A stretch of 64,000 nt of DNA from JACCXM01 sp046328335 (GTDB taxonomy: Bacteria > Chloroflexota > Chloroflexia > Thermomicrobiales > UBA6265). Location of the stretch: contig JAXLWU010000003.1 of NCBI GenBank assembly GCA_046328335.1, positions 205,500 to 269,499 on the forward strand. Direction: 5' to 3'. A program made the position numbers and the translations under genes. Of the stretch, positions 17,166-25,921 are shown piece by piece. Below the pieces are notes generated by a model. It was not told the DNA's origin. It made no database searches and saw only the letters and a list, made by a program, of their open reading frames with translations. Positions within the stretch are counted from its first letter, which is position 1, and every line of letters starts with the position of its first letter.

Positions 17166-17954
17166 GTGATCAACCGGGAATTCGGGATCGCGTTACTCGC
17201 GGAGTTCTTCGGACCGTTCGCGCTGTGCGTCGCGGGGATCGGCGCCATCATCACCACTCAGGGGTCGGCGGATGGTGGCAGTCTGGTGGCTGTCGCGCTG
17301 GCCCATGGCCTGGCGATCGGACTGATGGTCGCCGCGCTCGGTCATATTTCGGGCGGTCATTTCAACCCGGCGGTGACGGTCTCCATGCTGGCTACGGGCC
17401 AGATCAGCGTGACGCGCGCGATCGGCTACATCGTGGCGCAGGTTCTCGGCGCGGTTGCGGGAGCGGGAATTCTCACCTTCATCTTTCCGGCGCTCGGCCA
17501 ATTTGGCCGCAACAACGTCAATCTGGGATTACCGGGACTTGGTCCCGACATCACCGTCGCCGGGGGTATGGTGATGGAAGCAGTCATGACTTTCTTCCTC
17601 GTGCTGGTGATTTTCGGCACCGCGGTCGATCCGCGTGGACCGGTGGGAATCGCGCCCCTGGCGATTGGTCTGACGATCGCGATGGACATCATGGCTGGTG
17701 GCCGGATTACCGGAGCGGCGATGAATCCGGCGCGGGCGATTGGACCGGCACTGGTGCAGCAGGATTTCTCCAACTGGTGGATCTACTGGATTGGTCCGAT
17801 CGTCGGCGGCCTTGTCGCGGCATTCGCGTATACCGTGTTTTGGATGGAGCCCGCGAAACCGGTCGAACCGATGGGTCGTGGTCCGGCGGCCGCCGAACTG
17901 GAGAAGAAGATCGCGGCGCAGCCCGCGCCGCAACCGAAGCGCCGCCGCCGATAG
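17166..17954 (+). CDS. Aquaporin / MIP family channel
   Basis: 262 aa from GTG 17166 with GGAGGGAAGGG just upstream; a TTG at 17148 is less likely. Six membrane segments and the two half-helices with NPA motifs: GHFNPAVT and AAMNPARAIGPAL. The residue after the second NPAR is Ala, whereas glycerol facilitators usually have Asp, so water or small neutral solutes are more likely than glycerol. The C-terminal tail is Ala/Pro/Lys-rich and ends in KRRRR. Monocistronic, with a strong terminator 18 bp downstream. Confidence 0.9.
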   Translation: MINREFGIALLAEFFGPFALCVAGIGAIITTQGSADGGSLVAVALAHGLAIGLMVAALGHISGGHFNPAVTVSMLATGQISVTRAIGYIVAQVLGAVAGAGILTFIFPALGQFGRNNVNLGLPGLGPDITVAGGMVMEAVMTFFLVLVIFGTAVDPRGPVGIAPLAIGLTIAMDIMAGGRITGAAMNPARAIGPALVQQDFSNWWIYWIGPIVGGLVAAFAYTVFWMEPAKPVEPMGRGPAAAELEKKIAAQPAPQPKRRRR

Positions 17955-17971
17955 TCGAGCGCTGACCTCGA

Positions 17972-18018
17972 CGCGCCGGGAGGAAGTACCCCTCCCGGCG
18001 CGTTCTTGCGTGTTCTTG
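17972..18018 (+). terminator. Terminator between aquaporin and the convergent hypothetical gene
   Basis: Perfect 12-bp GC-rich stem (17972-17983 CGCGCCGGGAGG with 17991-18002), loop AAGTACC, followed by TTCTTGCGTGTTCTTG, a partly T-rich tail on the plus strand. Confidence 0.75.
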
Positions 18019-18020
18019 GT

Positions 18021-18458
18021 TCAGCCGGGGCGGTTCGGCTTCCAGTCCTTCCGGATGGTGTCGCGGAACTGCTCGTACTTGCGGCCTTCCGCTAGTGCTT
18101 CCTCGATCGCCGGGGCGAAGACTCGCTCGTAGAACTCGTCGCCCATGCGATCGATGATTTCGTGGTCGAAGGTGGCGTCGGTCTGGAACTCGCCGTCGAG
18201 CGCGCGGAATTTCTCGCCGTCTTCTCCGGCAAAGCGGCTGCCGGTGGCGGGTTCAGATTCACCCTGTTTCTTGTGCTGGGCGGTCTTGGCCGCGCCGCCG
18301 AAGCGCCGGCTGGCGACGATCTTCGCGATGCGGATACCGTAGCCCTTGGCGACGTCGTCCGGTTCGCCATGGGCCAGCGCCTCCCGCCGCTTGGTTTCGG
18401 CAAAGACGTCGAAGCGGCGGATAGGTTGACGCGGCCGGAGATCGGGATTGTCTGGCAC
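18021..18458 (-). CDS. Conserved hypothetical protein, 145 aa
   Basis: Starts at GTG 18458 with AGGAG 7 nt upstream. Highly charged and soluble, with no signal peptide or membrane segment: an N-terminal RRFDVFAETKRREALAHG, then GYGIRIAKIVASRRF, a Gln/Glu/Lys-rich linker, and an acidic/aromatic C-terminal half (FDHEIIDRMGDEFYERVFAPAIEEAL). The order, and coding-like third-position GC, argue that it is a real gene. I do not recognise the family. It lies downstream of nagB on the same strand with a 43-bp gap, so they may be cotranscribed. Confidence 0.6.
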   Translation of the reverse strand: MPDNPDLRPRQPIRRFDVFAETKRREALAHGEPDDVAKGYGIRIAKIVASRRFGGAAKTAQHKKQGESEPATGSRFAGEDGEKFRALDGEFQTDATFDHEIIDRMGDEFYERVFAPAIEEALAEGRKYEQFRDTIRKDWKPNRPG

Positions 18459-18501
18459 GATGGACTCCTTCCACGGTATGGGAAAGCCGCTACTCCCGGG
18501 A

Positions 18502-19269
18502 CTAGCGATGAAGCCTGCCGGCGGCGGCTTCGTCGAGAATGACTTCGAGACGCGGCCCGGCAAGACGCAGCCATGACGTCGGCACATCGCCGCTCATGGG
18601 CTCTTCGAGTGCGCGCCGCACCATCTCCGCCTTCGCCGCACCGGAGACAATGAGCGCAATTCGTTTCGCTTCGAGCAGTGTGCCCACGCCCATGGTGATC
18701 GCTTGCCGCGACACCGGGAGGGTGTCGTGCCAGTACGCGGACGCCTGCGCGATCGAGTCTGGAGCAAGGTCGATGACTCTGGTGCGAGAGTCAGGCGCCG
18801 AACCAGGTTCGTTGTAGGCCACATGACCGTTTGGCCCCATCCCGAGCACCGCGAGATCGAGTCCACCGGATCTCGCGAGTTCCTGTTCGTAGACCGCCGC
18901 CGCTCCTGCCGGATCGCCGGTCGTTGCTGGCAGCGCGTGAACCTGCGCATCGGGAATGCCAATGCGATCGATCAGCGATTTGTAAAGCCAGTTGGTGAGA
19001 CTGTTGGGATCGCTGGCCGACACGCCGAGGTGCTCGTCGAGGCAGAAGAGTTCGGCGCGGCTGAAATCGATCGTTCCATCCCCGACGCGCCGCGCCAGTT
19101 CGTCGAACATGCCCAGCGGCGTGTTTCCGGTAGGTACAGCGAAGACGAGGTCCGGTTTGCGCGCGAGTTCCTCTTCGACAATGTCAGCGGCGGCAGCGCT
19201 CATCGCCGCCGCGTCGGGTACGATGCGAAGCCGCCATTGCTCGTTGGTTTCTCCGGTGCTCTCCATCAT
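18502..19269 (-). CDS. nagB: Glucosamine-6-phosphate deaminase
   Basis: 255 aa, close to the family norm. Motifs: VPTGNTPLGMFDEL (phosphate loop), FCLDEHLG (general-base Asp region), LGMGPNGHVAYNEPGS (ring-opening His) and ITMGVGTLLEAKRIALIVSG. It converts glucosamine-6-phosphate to fructose-6-phosphate and ammonia, feeding amino sugars into glycolysis. A 6-phosphogluconolactonase is the main alternative in this fold, but the DEHLG and GPNGHVAYNEP motifs favour NagB. No nagA or transport gene is adjacent. ATGs at 19269 and 19266 are both possible. Confidence 0.85.
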   Translation of the reverse strand: MMESTGETNEQWRLRIVPDAAAMSAAAADIVEEELARKPDLVFAVPTGNTPLGMFDELARRVGDGTIDFSRAELFCLDEHLGVSASDPNSLTNWLYKSLIDRIGIPDAQVHALPATTGDPAGAAAVYEQELARSGGLDLAVLGMGPNGHVAYNEPGSAPDSRTRVIDLAPDSIAQASAYWHDTLPVSRQAITMGVGTLLEAKRIALIVSGAAKAEMVRRALEEPMSGDVPTSWLRLAGPRLEVILDEAAAGRLHR

Positions 19270-19399
19270 TTCCTCATGTTTCCCTCAATGGGCAGGCACG
19301 TGCTCCCACGCTAGCATCATAGCCAAGGCGCGCCGGCGGATACGGCGGTTTGAAATGCAGGATGGCCGCGGGCCGTGCCGCGGGAAGGCAAGACGAGAA

Positions 19400-20527
19400 A
19401 TGACGAAGGGTGGATTCAACCAGGCCCTGAGCGCCATCGACGAATGGGTAGGACCCCAGGGGGCGCCGGGCGTCGCCGCGGCGGTGTGGCATCGCGGTGT
19501 GATCGTGGCCGAACGGTATCAGGGTTTTGCCCGTCCAGGTATGCCGGTTGCCGAGGAGACCCTCTTCCCGCTGGCTTCGGTAACGAAGCCCATCACGGCG
19601 GCGGTGGTGTTGTCGCTGGTCGATGCTGGGTTGCTTTCGCTGGACGAACCGGTCGCGCGACTGGTGCCCGAGTTTCGCGCCGGTCCGCCTCCAGGAACCG
19701 AGGGAGTGGACCCTGAACTGGAGCGACTGCGAGCAACTATTTCGGCCCGACAGTTGCTCAGCCACGTCTCGGGATTGCCGGAGGACCTCGGATCGCGGGA
19801 GTCCCGGTACGCGGACATGGCGGGGATCGAGACGGTGATCGACCAGATGTGCCGGCTGCCGCTTCTGTTCGCGCCTGGGAGCGAATTGCGCTATTCGAAT
19901 GCCGGATTCGGCGTCCTGGCCCGACTGGTATCCAACCTTGGTGAAGCGCCGTTCTGGGGCGTGGCGCAGGCGCGGATCCTGGGGCCGGCCCGGCTGCGCG
20001 ATATCGTGCCAAATCCGCTCGGCGTAGATCTGGGGCGGACCGCGGACCTGAGCGATACCATCCACCCGGGGACGGCGCTGGAGACCTATAACGGCGCCTA
20101 TTGGCGTAGCCTGGCGCTCCCCTGGGGAGGATTGTTCGGCACGGCCCGTGACGCGTTGCGCTTCGCTTCGGCGTTTCTTCCGGCGGGGGAAGGGATGGTT
20201 TCTGGCGCGAGCGTCACCGAGATGACGACCGACCAGACCCGGGGCGTTCCCGGGGGAGTGGAGAGCGCCAAGGTGCGCTGGGATCCCGGCCGGTGGGGAC
20301 TTGGCTGGGAGGTCAAGGGAGAAAAGCGGAGGCACTGGACGGGTGAATTGACTTCTCCCCGGACTTTCTGTCATTTCGGTCACGCCGGAACCTTGCTCTG
20401 GGGCGATCCGGAGCGCGATCTGGCGATGGCGGTCTTCGCCAACCGCGCGGTGACGCACATGTGGGGTTTCATCCTGCCGCGCTGGGCCCGGCTCAGCAAT
20501 GCCGTCGTCGCCACGGCGACACGGTGA
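19400..20527 (+). CDS. Serine hydrolase, beta-lactamase class C / EstB-like family
   Basis: 375 aa from ATG 19400; the long upstream frame is antisense to nagB and is ignored. It has the SxxK nucleophile motif (LASVTKPI, Ser60 and Lys63), YSN (Tyr165-Asn167) and HFGHAGT in place of KTG. No signal peptide is present, so it is probably cytoplasmic and more likely an esterase or peptidase than a secreted beta-lactamase. It is divergent from nagB, and its stop overlaps the GTG of the UV-endonuclease gene by 4 bp. Confidence 0.85.
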   Translation: MTKGGFNQALSAIDEWVGPQGAPGVAAAVWHRGVIVAERYQGFARPGMPVAEETLFPLASVTKPITAAVVLSLVDAGLLSLDEPVARLVPEFRAGPPPGTEGVDPELERLRATISARQLLSHVSGLPEDLGSRESRYADMAGIETVIDQMCRLPLLFAPGSELRYSNAGFGVLARLVSNLGEAPFWGVAQARILGPARLRDIVPNPLGVDLGRTADLSDTIHPGTALETYNGAYWRSLALPWGGLFGTARDALRFASAFLPAGEGMVSGASVTEMTTDQTRGVPGGVESAKVRWDPGRWGLGWEVKGEKRRHWTGELTSPRTFCHFGHAGTLLWGDPERDLAMAVFANRAVTHMWGFILPRWARLSNAVVATATR

Positions 20528-21504
20528 CCGCGATTCAGCCACCTCCCGCCAGCCGCCGGCTCGGATTTGCGGTCAAGGTGCTAGGCCAATCGGGATCGAA
20601 GGACCACGACAGCCGGCGGTGGCAATCGAGTCCGCATCTGCGCGTCAGCGTTGGGTATCTAGAGCAGATCTTTGCGTACCTGAGCGAGCAGCAAATCCGG
20701 ATGTACCGAATGTCATCGAACGTCGTCCCGTACGCGACCCACCCGGATCTGCCTCAGTTTCACCGCCAGATCGAAGAGAGTGAGGAGTTGCTGCAATCGC
20801 TGGGCGCCGATGCGCGCCGGCGCGATTTGCGTTTGTCAATGCACCCCGCCCAGTACATCGTTCTCAACTCTCCGGATGAGCAGATTGCCGAGGCAGCCGT
20901 GCGCGAATTCGTCTCGCACGCGGCCTTGCTCGACGCGATGGAACTGCCTGAAGAAGCAAAGATCGTGACGCATGTCGGAGGCGTGTACGGCGACCGCGAA
21001 GCCGCGGCGGAGCGATTTGCGCGGCGGTACGAGCGACTGCCGGAAGCCGCCCGCCGCAGGTTGGTACTCGAAAACGACGAGACCTCGTGGCCCATCGGCG
21101 ACGTCCTGCGAATCCATGCGGCAACGGGGATTCCGATTGTCTTTGACAATCTGCACCATGCGGTGAACAACCCGACAGCAATACCGCTACAGGATGCACT
21201 GCGCAGCTGCCTCGCCACCTGGCCGACGGGCCAGGTGCCAAAGATCCACTGCTCCAGCCAACGACGGGAAGCGCGAACGATCGCGCGGCGTGGCCATGAG
21301 GCTGCTGAGCGCACAACGACGGAGGCGGCAGCGAAGCCGGGTCAACACGACGACTGGATCGACCCGGAGGCATTCATTGCCCTTGTCTCACCGCGCGGCG
21401 ACCAACGCTTTGACATCATGCTCGAGGCGAAAAAGAAAGATCTCGCGTTGCTGGCGCTGCGAAAGGAGTTGCAACGTCGGGGACAATCGCGTCTCGCGTG
21501 GTGA
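20524..21504 (+). CDS. uvsE: UV damage endonuclease (UVDE)
   Basis: 326 aa, GTG start in a GTGA overlap. It is a TIM-barrel DNA repair enzyme that nicks 5' of cyclobutane dimers and 6-4 photoproducts. Visible family features: LGFAVKVLG at the start, RMSSNVVPYATHP, LSMHPAQYIVLNSP, THVGGVYGD, LENDETSW and FDNLHHAVNNP, which carry the metal-ligand His, Glu and Asp residues. The C-terminal DIMLEAKKKDLALL is also typical. Coupling to a beta-lactamase-fold hydrolase gene is unusual and gives no obvious functional clue. Confidence 0.92.
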   Translation: MTAIQPPPASRRLGFAVKVLGQSGSKDHDSRRWQSSPHLRVSVGYLEQIFAYLSEQQIRMYRMSSNVVPYATHPDLPQFHRQIEESEELLQSLGADARRRDLRLSMHPAQYIVLNSPDEQIAEAAVREFVSHAALLDAMELPEEAKIVTHVGGVYGDREAAAERFARRYERLPEAARRRLVLENDETSWPIGDVLRIHAATGIPIVFDNLHHAVNNPTAIPLQDALRSCLATWPTGQVPKIHCSSQRREARTIARRGHEAAERTTTEAAAKPGQHDDWIDPEAFIALVSPRGDQRFDIMLEAKKKDLALLALRKELQRRGQSRLAW

Positions 21505-21540
21505 CAACTGAGGCGTGAAGCGGCGGAATCGTTCCGTCAG

Positions 21541-21569
21541 TTGACAAGGTATCTGCCCGTCGCTACCGT
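21541..21569 (+). promoter_or_regulatory. Candidate promoter of the Pot-type ABC operon
   Basis: TTGACA at 21541-21546 and TACCGT at 21564-21569 with 17-nt spacing, about 90 nt before the GTG of the binding-protein gene. The -35 is perfect, the -10 weak. Confidence 0.5.
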
Positions 21570-21657
21570 TCCGGCCCACAGAATCGAACAGTGGAACCGC
21601 TCTTGGCAAGAAGACTTGTCTCTTTCGAGCCGCACTGGCGCGGAAAGGAGCCCAATC

Positions 21658-22932
21658 GTGACTCGAGATCGTGATCACATGTTGTCCCTGGTCGAAGAGG
21701 CGGTAAGTGGCCGCTATTCCCGGCGCCAGATCATCCAACGCGGTGTCGCGCTAGGCCTCGCGGGTTCGGCCATTGCCGGGGCCCTCACCCGCGCGGGCGC
21801 TTTGGCCCTGACGCAGGATGGGCCGGTGAAAGTCAGCATCCTGAACAAGGAGATGACCCACGACGAGATCGTCGCCGAAATCCAAAAAGAGGGCGAGGTC
21901 AACGTCGGCAACTGGACGTACACGGCGAATGACACCCTGATCGCCAAGTTCCAGCAGTACGTCAAGGACACGTATGGGGTCGATGTCAAACTGAACTACC
22001 AGGCAAGTCAGGCGCCGACCACCTACATCACGAACCTCTACACCGCGCTTGGGTCGGGTACCCCGCCTTCTATCGACGTTATGGCGATCGAGGAGAACTT
22101 CCTCGCGGAGGCCAATTCGCAGCCGAAGGCGGTGGCCGAGGACTATCTTCCGTCCGGGCTGGTGCCGAACGCCGAGCGCGTGTTCGACATGTTCAAGAAG
22201 TTCCCGACTGGCGTCGGGTTTCAGGCGTCGGCGACGCCTGGCGTCGTCTACGACAAGGAGCGGGCGCCGTACCTGACCGACTGGAAAGATCTCGCCGACG
22301 AGCGGTTGAAGGGTCGCCTCACGATGCCGCTCCCGGGCGACATCACCTGTGGCGGTTTCCTGCTGGGCATTGCCGCTTCGCTCGGTCTCGATTACAAGAA
22401 GCCCGAGGAGATGTCGCAGGCGATCGACTTCGCGATCCAGAAGATTCACCCGAATGTCTACCAGTACACGACGGACAGCGCGACGATGCAGCAGTTCTTG
22501 CGGGCTGGTGTTGTCGATGCCGTCGGCTTCTGGAACAGCCTGGCACGGATGGAATTCCTCAGCGGTCAGCAGAACACCGCGTTCATGATCGCTGCGTCTG
22601 GCCAGTATCTGGTCAACGGCTACATGTGGATCACCAAGGGCACGCCGCATCCAGTGCTGGCGCAAGTGTTCGTCGACTGGCGGCTCAGCGATGAAGTCCA
22701 GTTCCCGCCCGATTCCTGGGGACTGGAGCATGGCCCGTGGGCGGAACTGAACGAAGGTATTCTGGGTGACTCGTACGCAGACCTGATTCCAGAGTGGTTC
22801 GCCGCCGACTATTTCACCTACTACCCAACAGTCGAGCAACTCACCAAGAACTACAAGTCGGTCGACTGGGACTATTACGCCGCGAACGTCGGCGAGTGGA
22901 TGGACATGTACGCGAAGGGTATCGGCCAGTAG
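21658..22932 (+). CDS. ABC transporter substrate-binding protein, family 1 (PotD-like), Tat signal
   Basis: 424 aa from GTG 21658 with AAGGAG 8 nt upstream. SRRQIIQRG followed by a hydrophobic Ala/Gly/Leu stretch is a twin-arginine signal, preceded by a 19-residue lead (LSLVEEAVSGRY). The mature protein begins near VKVSILNKEMTHDEIV and shows a periplasmic-binding-protein pattern (VNVGNWTYTANDTLIAKFQQY, YDKERAPYLTDWKDLAD, VDAVGFWNSLARMEF). First gene of a four-gene importer operon, whose partners resemble spermidine/putrescine or ferric-iron systems; the solute itself is not determined. Confidence 0.85.
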   Translation: MTRDRDHMLSLVEEAVSGRYSRRQIIQRGVALGLAGSAIAGALTRAGALALTQDGPVKVSILNKEMTHDEIVAEIQKEGEVNVGNWTYTANDTLIAKFQQYVKDTYGVDVKLNYQASQAPTTYITNLYTALGSGTPPSIDVMAIEENFLAEANSQPKAVAEDYLPSGLVPNAERVFDMFKKFPTGVGFQASATPGVVYDKERAPYLTDWKDLADERLKGRLTMPLPGDITCGGFLLGIAASLGLDYKKPEEMSQAIDFAIQKIHPNVYQYTTDSATMQQFLRAGVVDAVGFWNSLARMEFLSGQQNTAFMIAASGQYLVNGYMWITKGTPHPVLAQVFVDWRLSDEVQFPPDSWGLEHGPWAELNEGILGDSYADLIPEWFAADYFTYYPTVEQLTKNYKSVDWDYYAANVGEWMDMYAKGIGQ

Positions 22933-22978
22933 GCTTCCGGCCGTCGCACCGGCACCTTGAGATTTCGCCGGTCAAATC

Positions 22979-23015
22979 ACACGCCGTGACGAGGAGGATC
23001 TTCGTCACGGCGTGT
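22979..23015 (+). other. Intercistronic stem-loop between binding protein and first permease
   Basis: Perfect 14-bp inverted repeat (22979-22992 ACACGCCGTGACGA with 23002-23015), 9-nt loop GGAGGATCT, no U-tract. A Shine-Dalgarno-like GGAGG sits in the loop, and a possible GTG start (23012) is buried in the right arm. The position parallels the hairpin at 8942-8967 in the other ABC operon. Confidence 0.7.
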
Positions 23016-23041
23016 CGACGGAGAAAGCGGTTGTTAGCCGC

Positions 23042-23938
23042 ATGACGCACGCTCCCGCCGAAGTCGCACTCGAATATGGGGCTGCCGAGTCCGCGGAGCG
23101 GAAGCGGTTCGGGACGCCCCGGCAGAAGGGGTTGCTCCTGTTGGCGCCCGCGGTCATCGTCGCGGTCCTCTTCTCGCTGATCCCGCTGGCGTATCTCGTC
23201 CAGGTGAGTCTCACCAAAGAATCGAGCTATTTCTTCGGCGCGGAGTACACCTTTGACAATTACCGGGAAGTGTGGGAGCGCTATCCACCAGCCGTGGGTA
23301 TCACTCTCTACCTTGCGGCCGTTTCTTCTCTAATAAATCTCGTGTTCGGGTACCCGTTCGCGTACATCCTGGTGCGAAAGATCCGCTACCGCGAGCTCGT
23401 GCGGACCATGATGACCTTTCCCCTGTTTGGCCCGCTCTATCTGGCGTTCGGCATGTTCTATCTCTTGTTGCCAACAGGTCCTCTGGGACCCATATTCAAG
23501 TTTCTCGGCATCAACACCGCGAAGTATCTGATTTCCCAGGGTGCCGTGTTGTTCGCCATGGCGGTATTCACGTTCCCGTTCATGGTCATGAACATCGGTG
23601 CCGCCTTGACCAACGTCGATCCGATGCTCGAAGAGGCGGCCCGAACGCTCGGCGCGAAGCCGTGGCAAATCTTCGTGCGGATCCTCTTCCCGTTGAGTTG
23701 GAGTGGAATCGTCGCCGGATTCCTGATGTGCTTTGGGTGGAATCTGGGCGTCTTCGCCCAGGCGCAACTCTTGGGCACCCCACGGGAGCAAGCGGTCCTC
23801 TCGATCCAGATTTTCATGAAGGGCATGGCGCAGTTCAACTACGGGTTGGCCGCAGCGCTGGGTGTGCTCCTGATGGTGCTTGCCTTCGCGGTCACCTGGG
23901 TGTCGCTGCGCTTCTCGCGCGGGGCGTTGGGAGCATAA
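23042..23938 (+). CDS. ABC transporter permease (PotB-like)
   Basis: 298 aa from ATG 23042. The ORF is open from GTG 23012, but that codon lies inside a perfect hairpin arm, so the downstream ATG is preferred with moderate certainty. A cytoplasmic lead of about 33 residues precedes the first membrane segment (LLLLAPAVIVAVLFSLIPLAY); about six segments in total. The ATPase-docking EAA loop reads EEAARTLGAKPWQIFVRILFP. It forms the import pore with the next gene product. Confidence 0.85.
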   Translation: MTHAPAEVALEYGAAESAERKRFGTPRQKGLLLLAPAVIVAVLFSLIPLAYLVQVSLTKESSYFFGAEYTFDNYREVWERYPPAVGITLYLAAVSSLINLVFGYPFAYILVRKIRYRELVRTMMTFPLFGPLYLAFGMFYLLLPTGPLGPIFKFLGINTAKYLISQGAVLFAMAVFTFPFMVMNIGAALTNVDPMLEEAARTLGAKPWQIFVRILFPLSWSGIVAGFLMCFGWNLGVFAQAQLLGTPREQAVLSIQIFMKGMAQFNYGLAAALGVLLMVLAFAVTWVSLRFSRGALGA

Positions 23939-23939
23939 G

Positions 23940-24788
23940 GTGAGTGCAGCAACGACCGCCGCAACCGTGGGGACGCTGCCCGAGACGGATAAGCGGCATT
24001 TCAGTCTGGGTGGGTTGGGTGATGCCCTGGCACATGGCTATGTCTGGGCCTGGTTGCTGATCTTCGCCTTGCCGTTCGTGGCGACGCTAGCCTATTCCCT
24101 CCGCACCTCGACCGGCGATTGGACCTTCTCGGCGTATCAGTACGTCTTCGGCAGTTTCAAGGAGAACCTGCTGCTTTCGTTCGAAACCACGATCATCACC
24201 ATCATCCTCAATCTTCTCATCTCGATTCCGGCGGCCTACGCGATCGTGCGGTATCCCATCCCCGGCAAGAGCTTCCTCCTCTCGACGCTCAATTTGTCCC
24301 TCTACACTCCCGCCGCCGTTATGGGCGTCAGCCTTGTCATTGCGTACGCTTTCCTGTTTCGGATTCCCCAGACCATGATCGGGCTGATCGCCGCCTACGT
24401 CGTGGGGACGTTTCCGCTCATGCTGGTGCCCATCATTGTGGCGCTACGGGATCTCCCGATGGTGTTCGAGGAGGCGGCGCGCACCCTGGGGGCTACCCGG
24501 ATGCAAACATTCTGGCGAGTGGAACTGCCGTTGCTGGGACCGGGCATCAGCGCGGGCATCTTGTTGACGTTCGTAATCATCTTCAACGAATTCCTGGTGA
24601 CATTGTTCATCGCCGGGCCGAGCACCACCACCGCGGCGCTGCGGGTGTACAACCTGACGCGTACCGCGGGTTTTCAACCTTCCACCGCGGCTCTGGCGAC
24701 AACGATGCAACTGGTGTCTTTCGTGGTCGTGCTGGTCTTCTTCCACTTCTTCGGCTCCCGATACCTGAAGGGGACGTATCTCATCTAG
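23940..24788 (+). CDS. ABC transporter permease (PotC-like)
   Basis: 282 aa from GTG 23940, one nucleotide after the PotB-like stop, with GGGAG about 7 nt upstream. An N-terminal cytoplasmic region of about 35 residues, six predicted membrane segments and the EAA loop EEAARTLGATRMQTFWRVELP. It pairs with the PotB-like protein and the downstream ATPase. Confidence 0.88.
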   Translation: MSAATTAATVGTLPETDKRHFSLGGLGDALAHGYVWAWLLIFALPFVATLAYSLRTSTGDWTFSAYQYVFGSFKENLLLSFETTIITIILNLLISIPAAYAIVRYPIPGKSFLLSTLNLSLYTPAAVMGVSLVIAYAFLFRIPQTMIGLIAAYVVGTFPLMLVPIIVALRDLPMVFEEAARTLGATRMQTFWRVELPLLGPGISAGILLTFVIIFNEFLVTLFIAGPSTTTAALRVYNLTRTAGFQPSTAALATTMQLVSFVVVLVFFHFFGSRYLKGTYLI

Positions 24789-24808
24789 GGCGAGCCGGAG
24801 GCGTTGGG

Positions 24809-25906
24809 ATGACCCGGGTCCAACTGACAGACGTTACGCGACGTTACGGCGCGACCGTTGCGGTCTCGCATTTCACCGCGGACATCGCCGATGGCGAGTT
24901 CATCACGCTGCTCGGTCCATCCGGTTGCGGTAAGACGACGACCTTGCGCATGGTGGCCGGGCTGGTCGAACCGACATCCGGGGAGATTCGCTTCGACGGG
25001 CAGGTTGTCAACAACGTCCCGACCCACAAGCGCAATATCGGTCTCGCGTTCCAGAGTCACGCTCTCTTTCCGCACTTGACGGTGGCCCGCAATATCGCGT
25101 TCGGACTGGAAGTCAAGAACCGGCCGAAGGTGGAGATTCAGCAACGAGTCGCCGAGATGCTCGACCTGGTGGAACTGCAAACCTATGCGGATCGCCTGCC
25201 GTCGCAGCTATCCGGGGGGCAGCAGCAGCGGGTGGCGCTGGCGCGAATGCTTGCCACGGACCCGCGGGTACTGTTGTTCGATGAACCGCTGTCAGCGCTC
25301 GACCGCAACCTGCGCGACACCCTGAAATACTCGATCCTCGATCTGCAGCGACGCACGCGCAAGACCGCGATCTACGTCACCCACGACCAGTCCGAAGCGT
25401 TCGCCATTTCCGACCGCATTTTCGTCATGAACCACGGACGGGTGGAGCAGGCGGGGACCCAACTCGATATCTACCTGCGGCCGCAGACGGAATTCGTTGC
25501 CAACTTCGTCGGCGACAACAACGCCATTCGGGGGGTGGTGACGTCTGCTGCCACGGTAGAGGAAACCCGAATGGTCGAGGTCGAGGCGAATGGTATCCGG
25601 GTGCGTGGCGTCGACCCGGGAAATGTGCAGCCCGGTGACCGGGTTCTGGCATTCGTCAGACCGGAAAACATCGATGTTCTGCCCGTGCGTGACTACCCTA
25701 ACGAGCCCAACCTCGTCCGAGGCCGGGTGGAACAGATTGTCTTCGAGGGCCCGACGGTCCGTTTGACGGTGGATGTCGGTGGGGAACCGGTCAAGGTCAC
25801 AGCTAGCGGGCTCGAGCGTTTGACGCTCCTCGATCAGGAGCAGCGTGACGTCGTGCTCCGCCTGCAGGACGTCAGCGTGGTGCGGGATGAACCCGCTCCG
25901 GCCTGA
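24809..25906 (+). CDS. ABC transporter ATP-binding protein (PotA-like)
   Basis: 365 aa from ATG 24809 with GGAGG 8 nt upstream. Walker A GPSGCGKTTT (36-45), Q-loop FQSHALFPHL (Gln82), signature LSGGQQQRVALAR (134-146), Walker B LLFDEPLSALD (155-165) and H-loop VTHDQSEA. The C-terminal ~110 residues form a TOBE-type regulatory domain (FVRPENIDVLP). It powers the importer of the three preceding genes. It ends 15 bp before the convergent primase-like gene, with no visible terminator in that gap. Confidence 0.92.
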   Translation: MTRVQLTDVTRRYGATVAVSHFTADIADGEFITLLGPSGCGKTTTLRMVAGLVEPTSGEIRFDGQVVNNVPTHKRNIGLAFQSHALFPHLTVARNIAFGLEVKNRPKVEIQQRVAEMLDLVELQTYADRLPSQLSGGQQQRVALARMLATDPRVLLFDEPLSALDRNLRDTLKYSILDLQRRTRKTAIYVTHDQSEAFAISDRIFVMNHGRVEQAGTQLDIYLRPQTEFVANFVGDNNAIRGVVTSAATVEETRMVEVEANGIRVRGVDPGNVQPGDRVLAFVRPENIDVLPVRDYPNEPNLVRGRVEQIVFEGPTVRLTVDVGGEPVKVTASGLERLTLLDQEQRDVVLRLQDVSVVRDEPAPA

Positions 25907-25921
25907 AACCTCGCCATCTCC

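Noticed and set aside
17111..17965. 284-aa plus-strand frame overlapping the aquaporin gene
   Set aside because: Gly/Arg/Asp-rich +1 shadow of the aquaporin; no motif, and the aquaporin frame has both NPA motifs.
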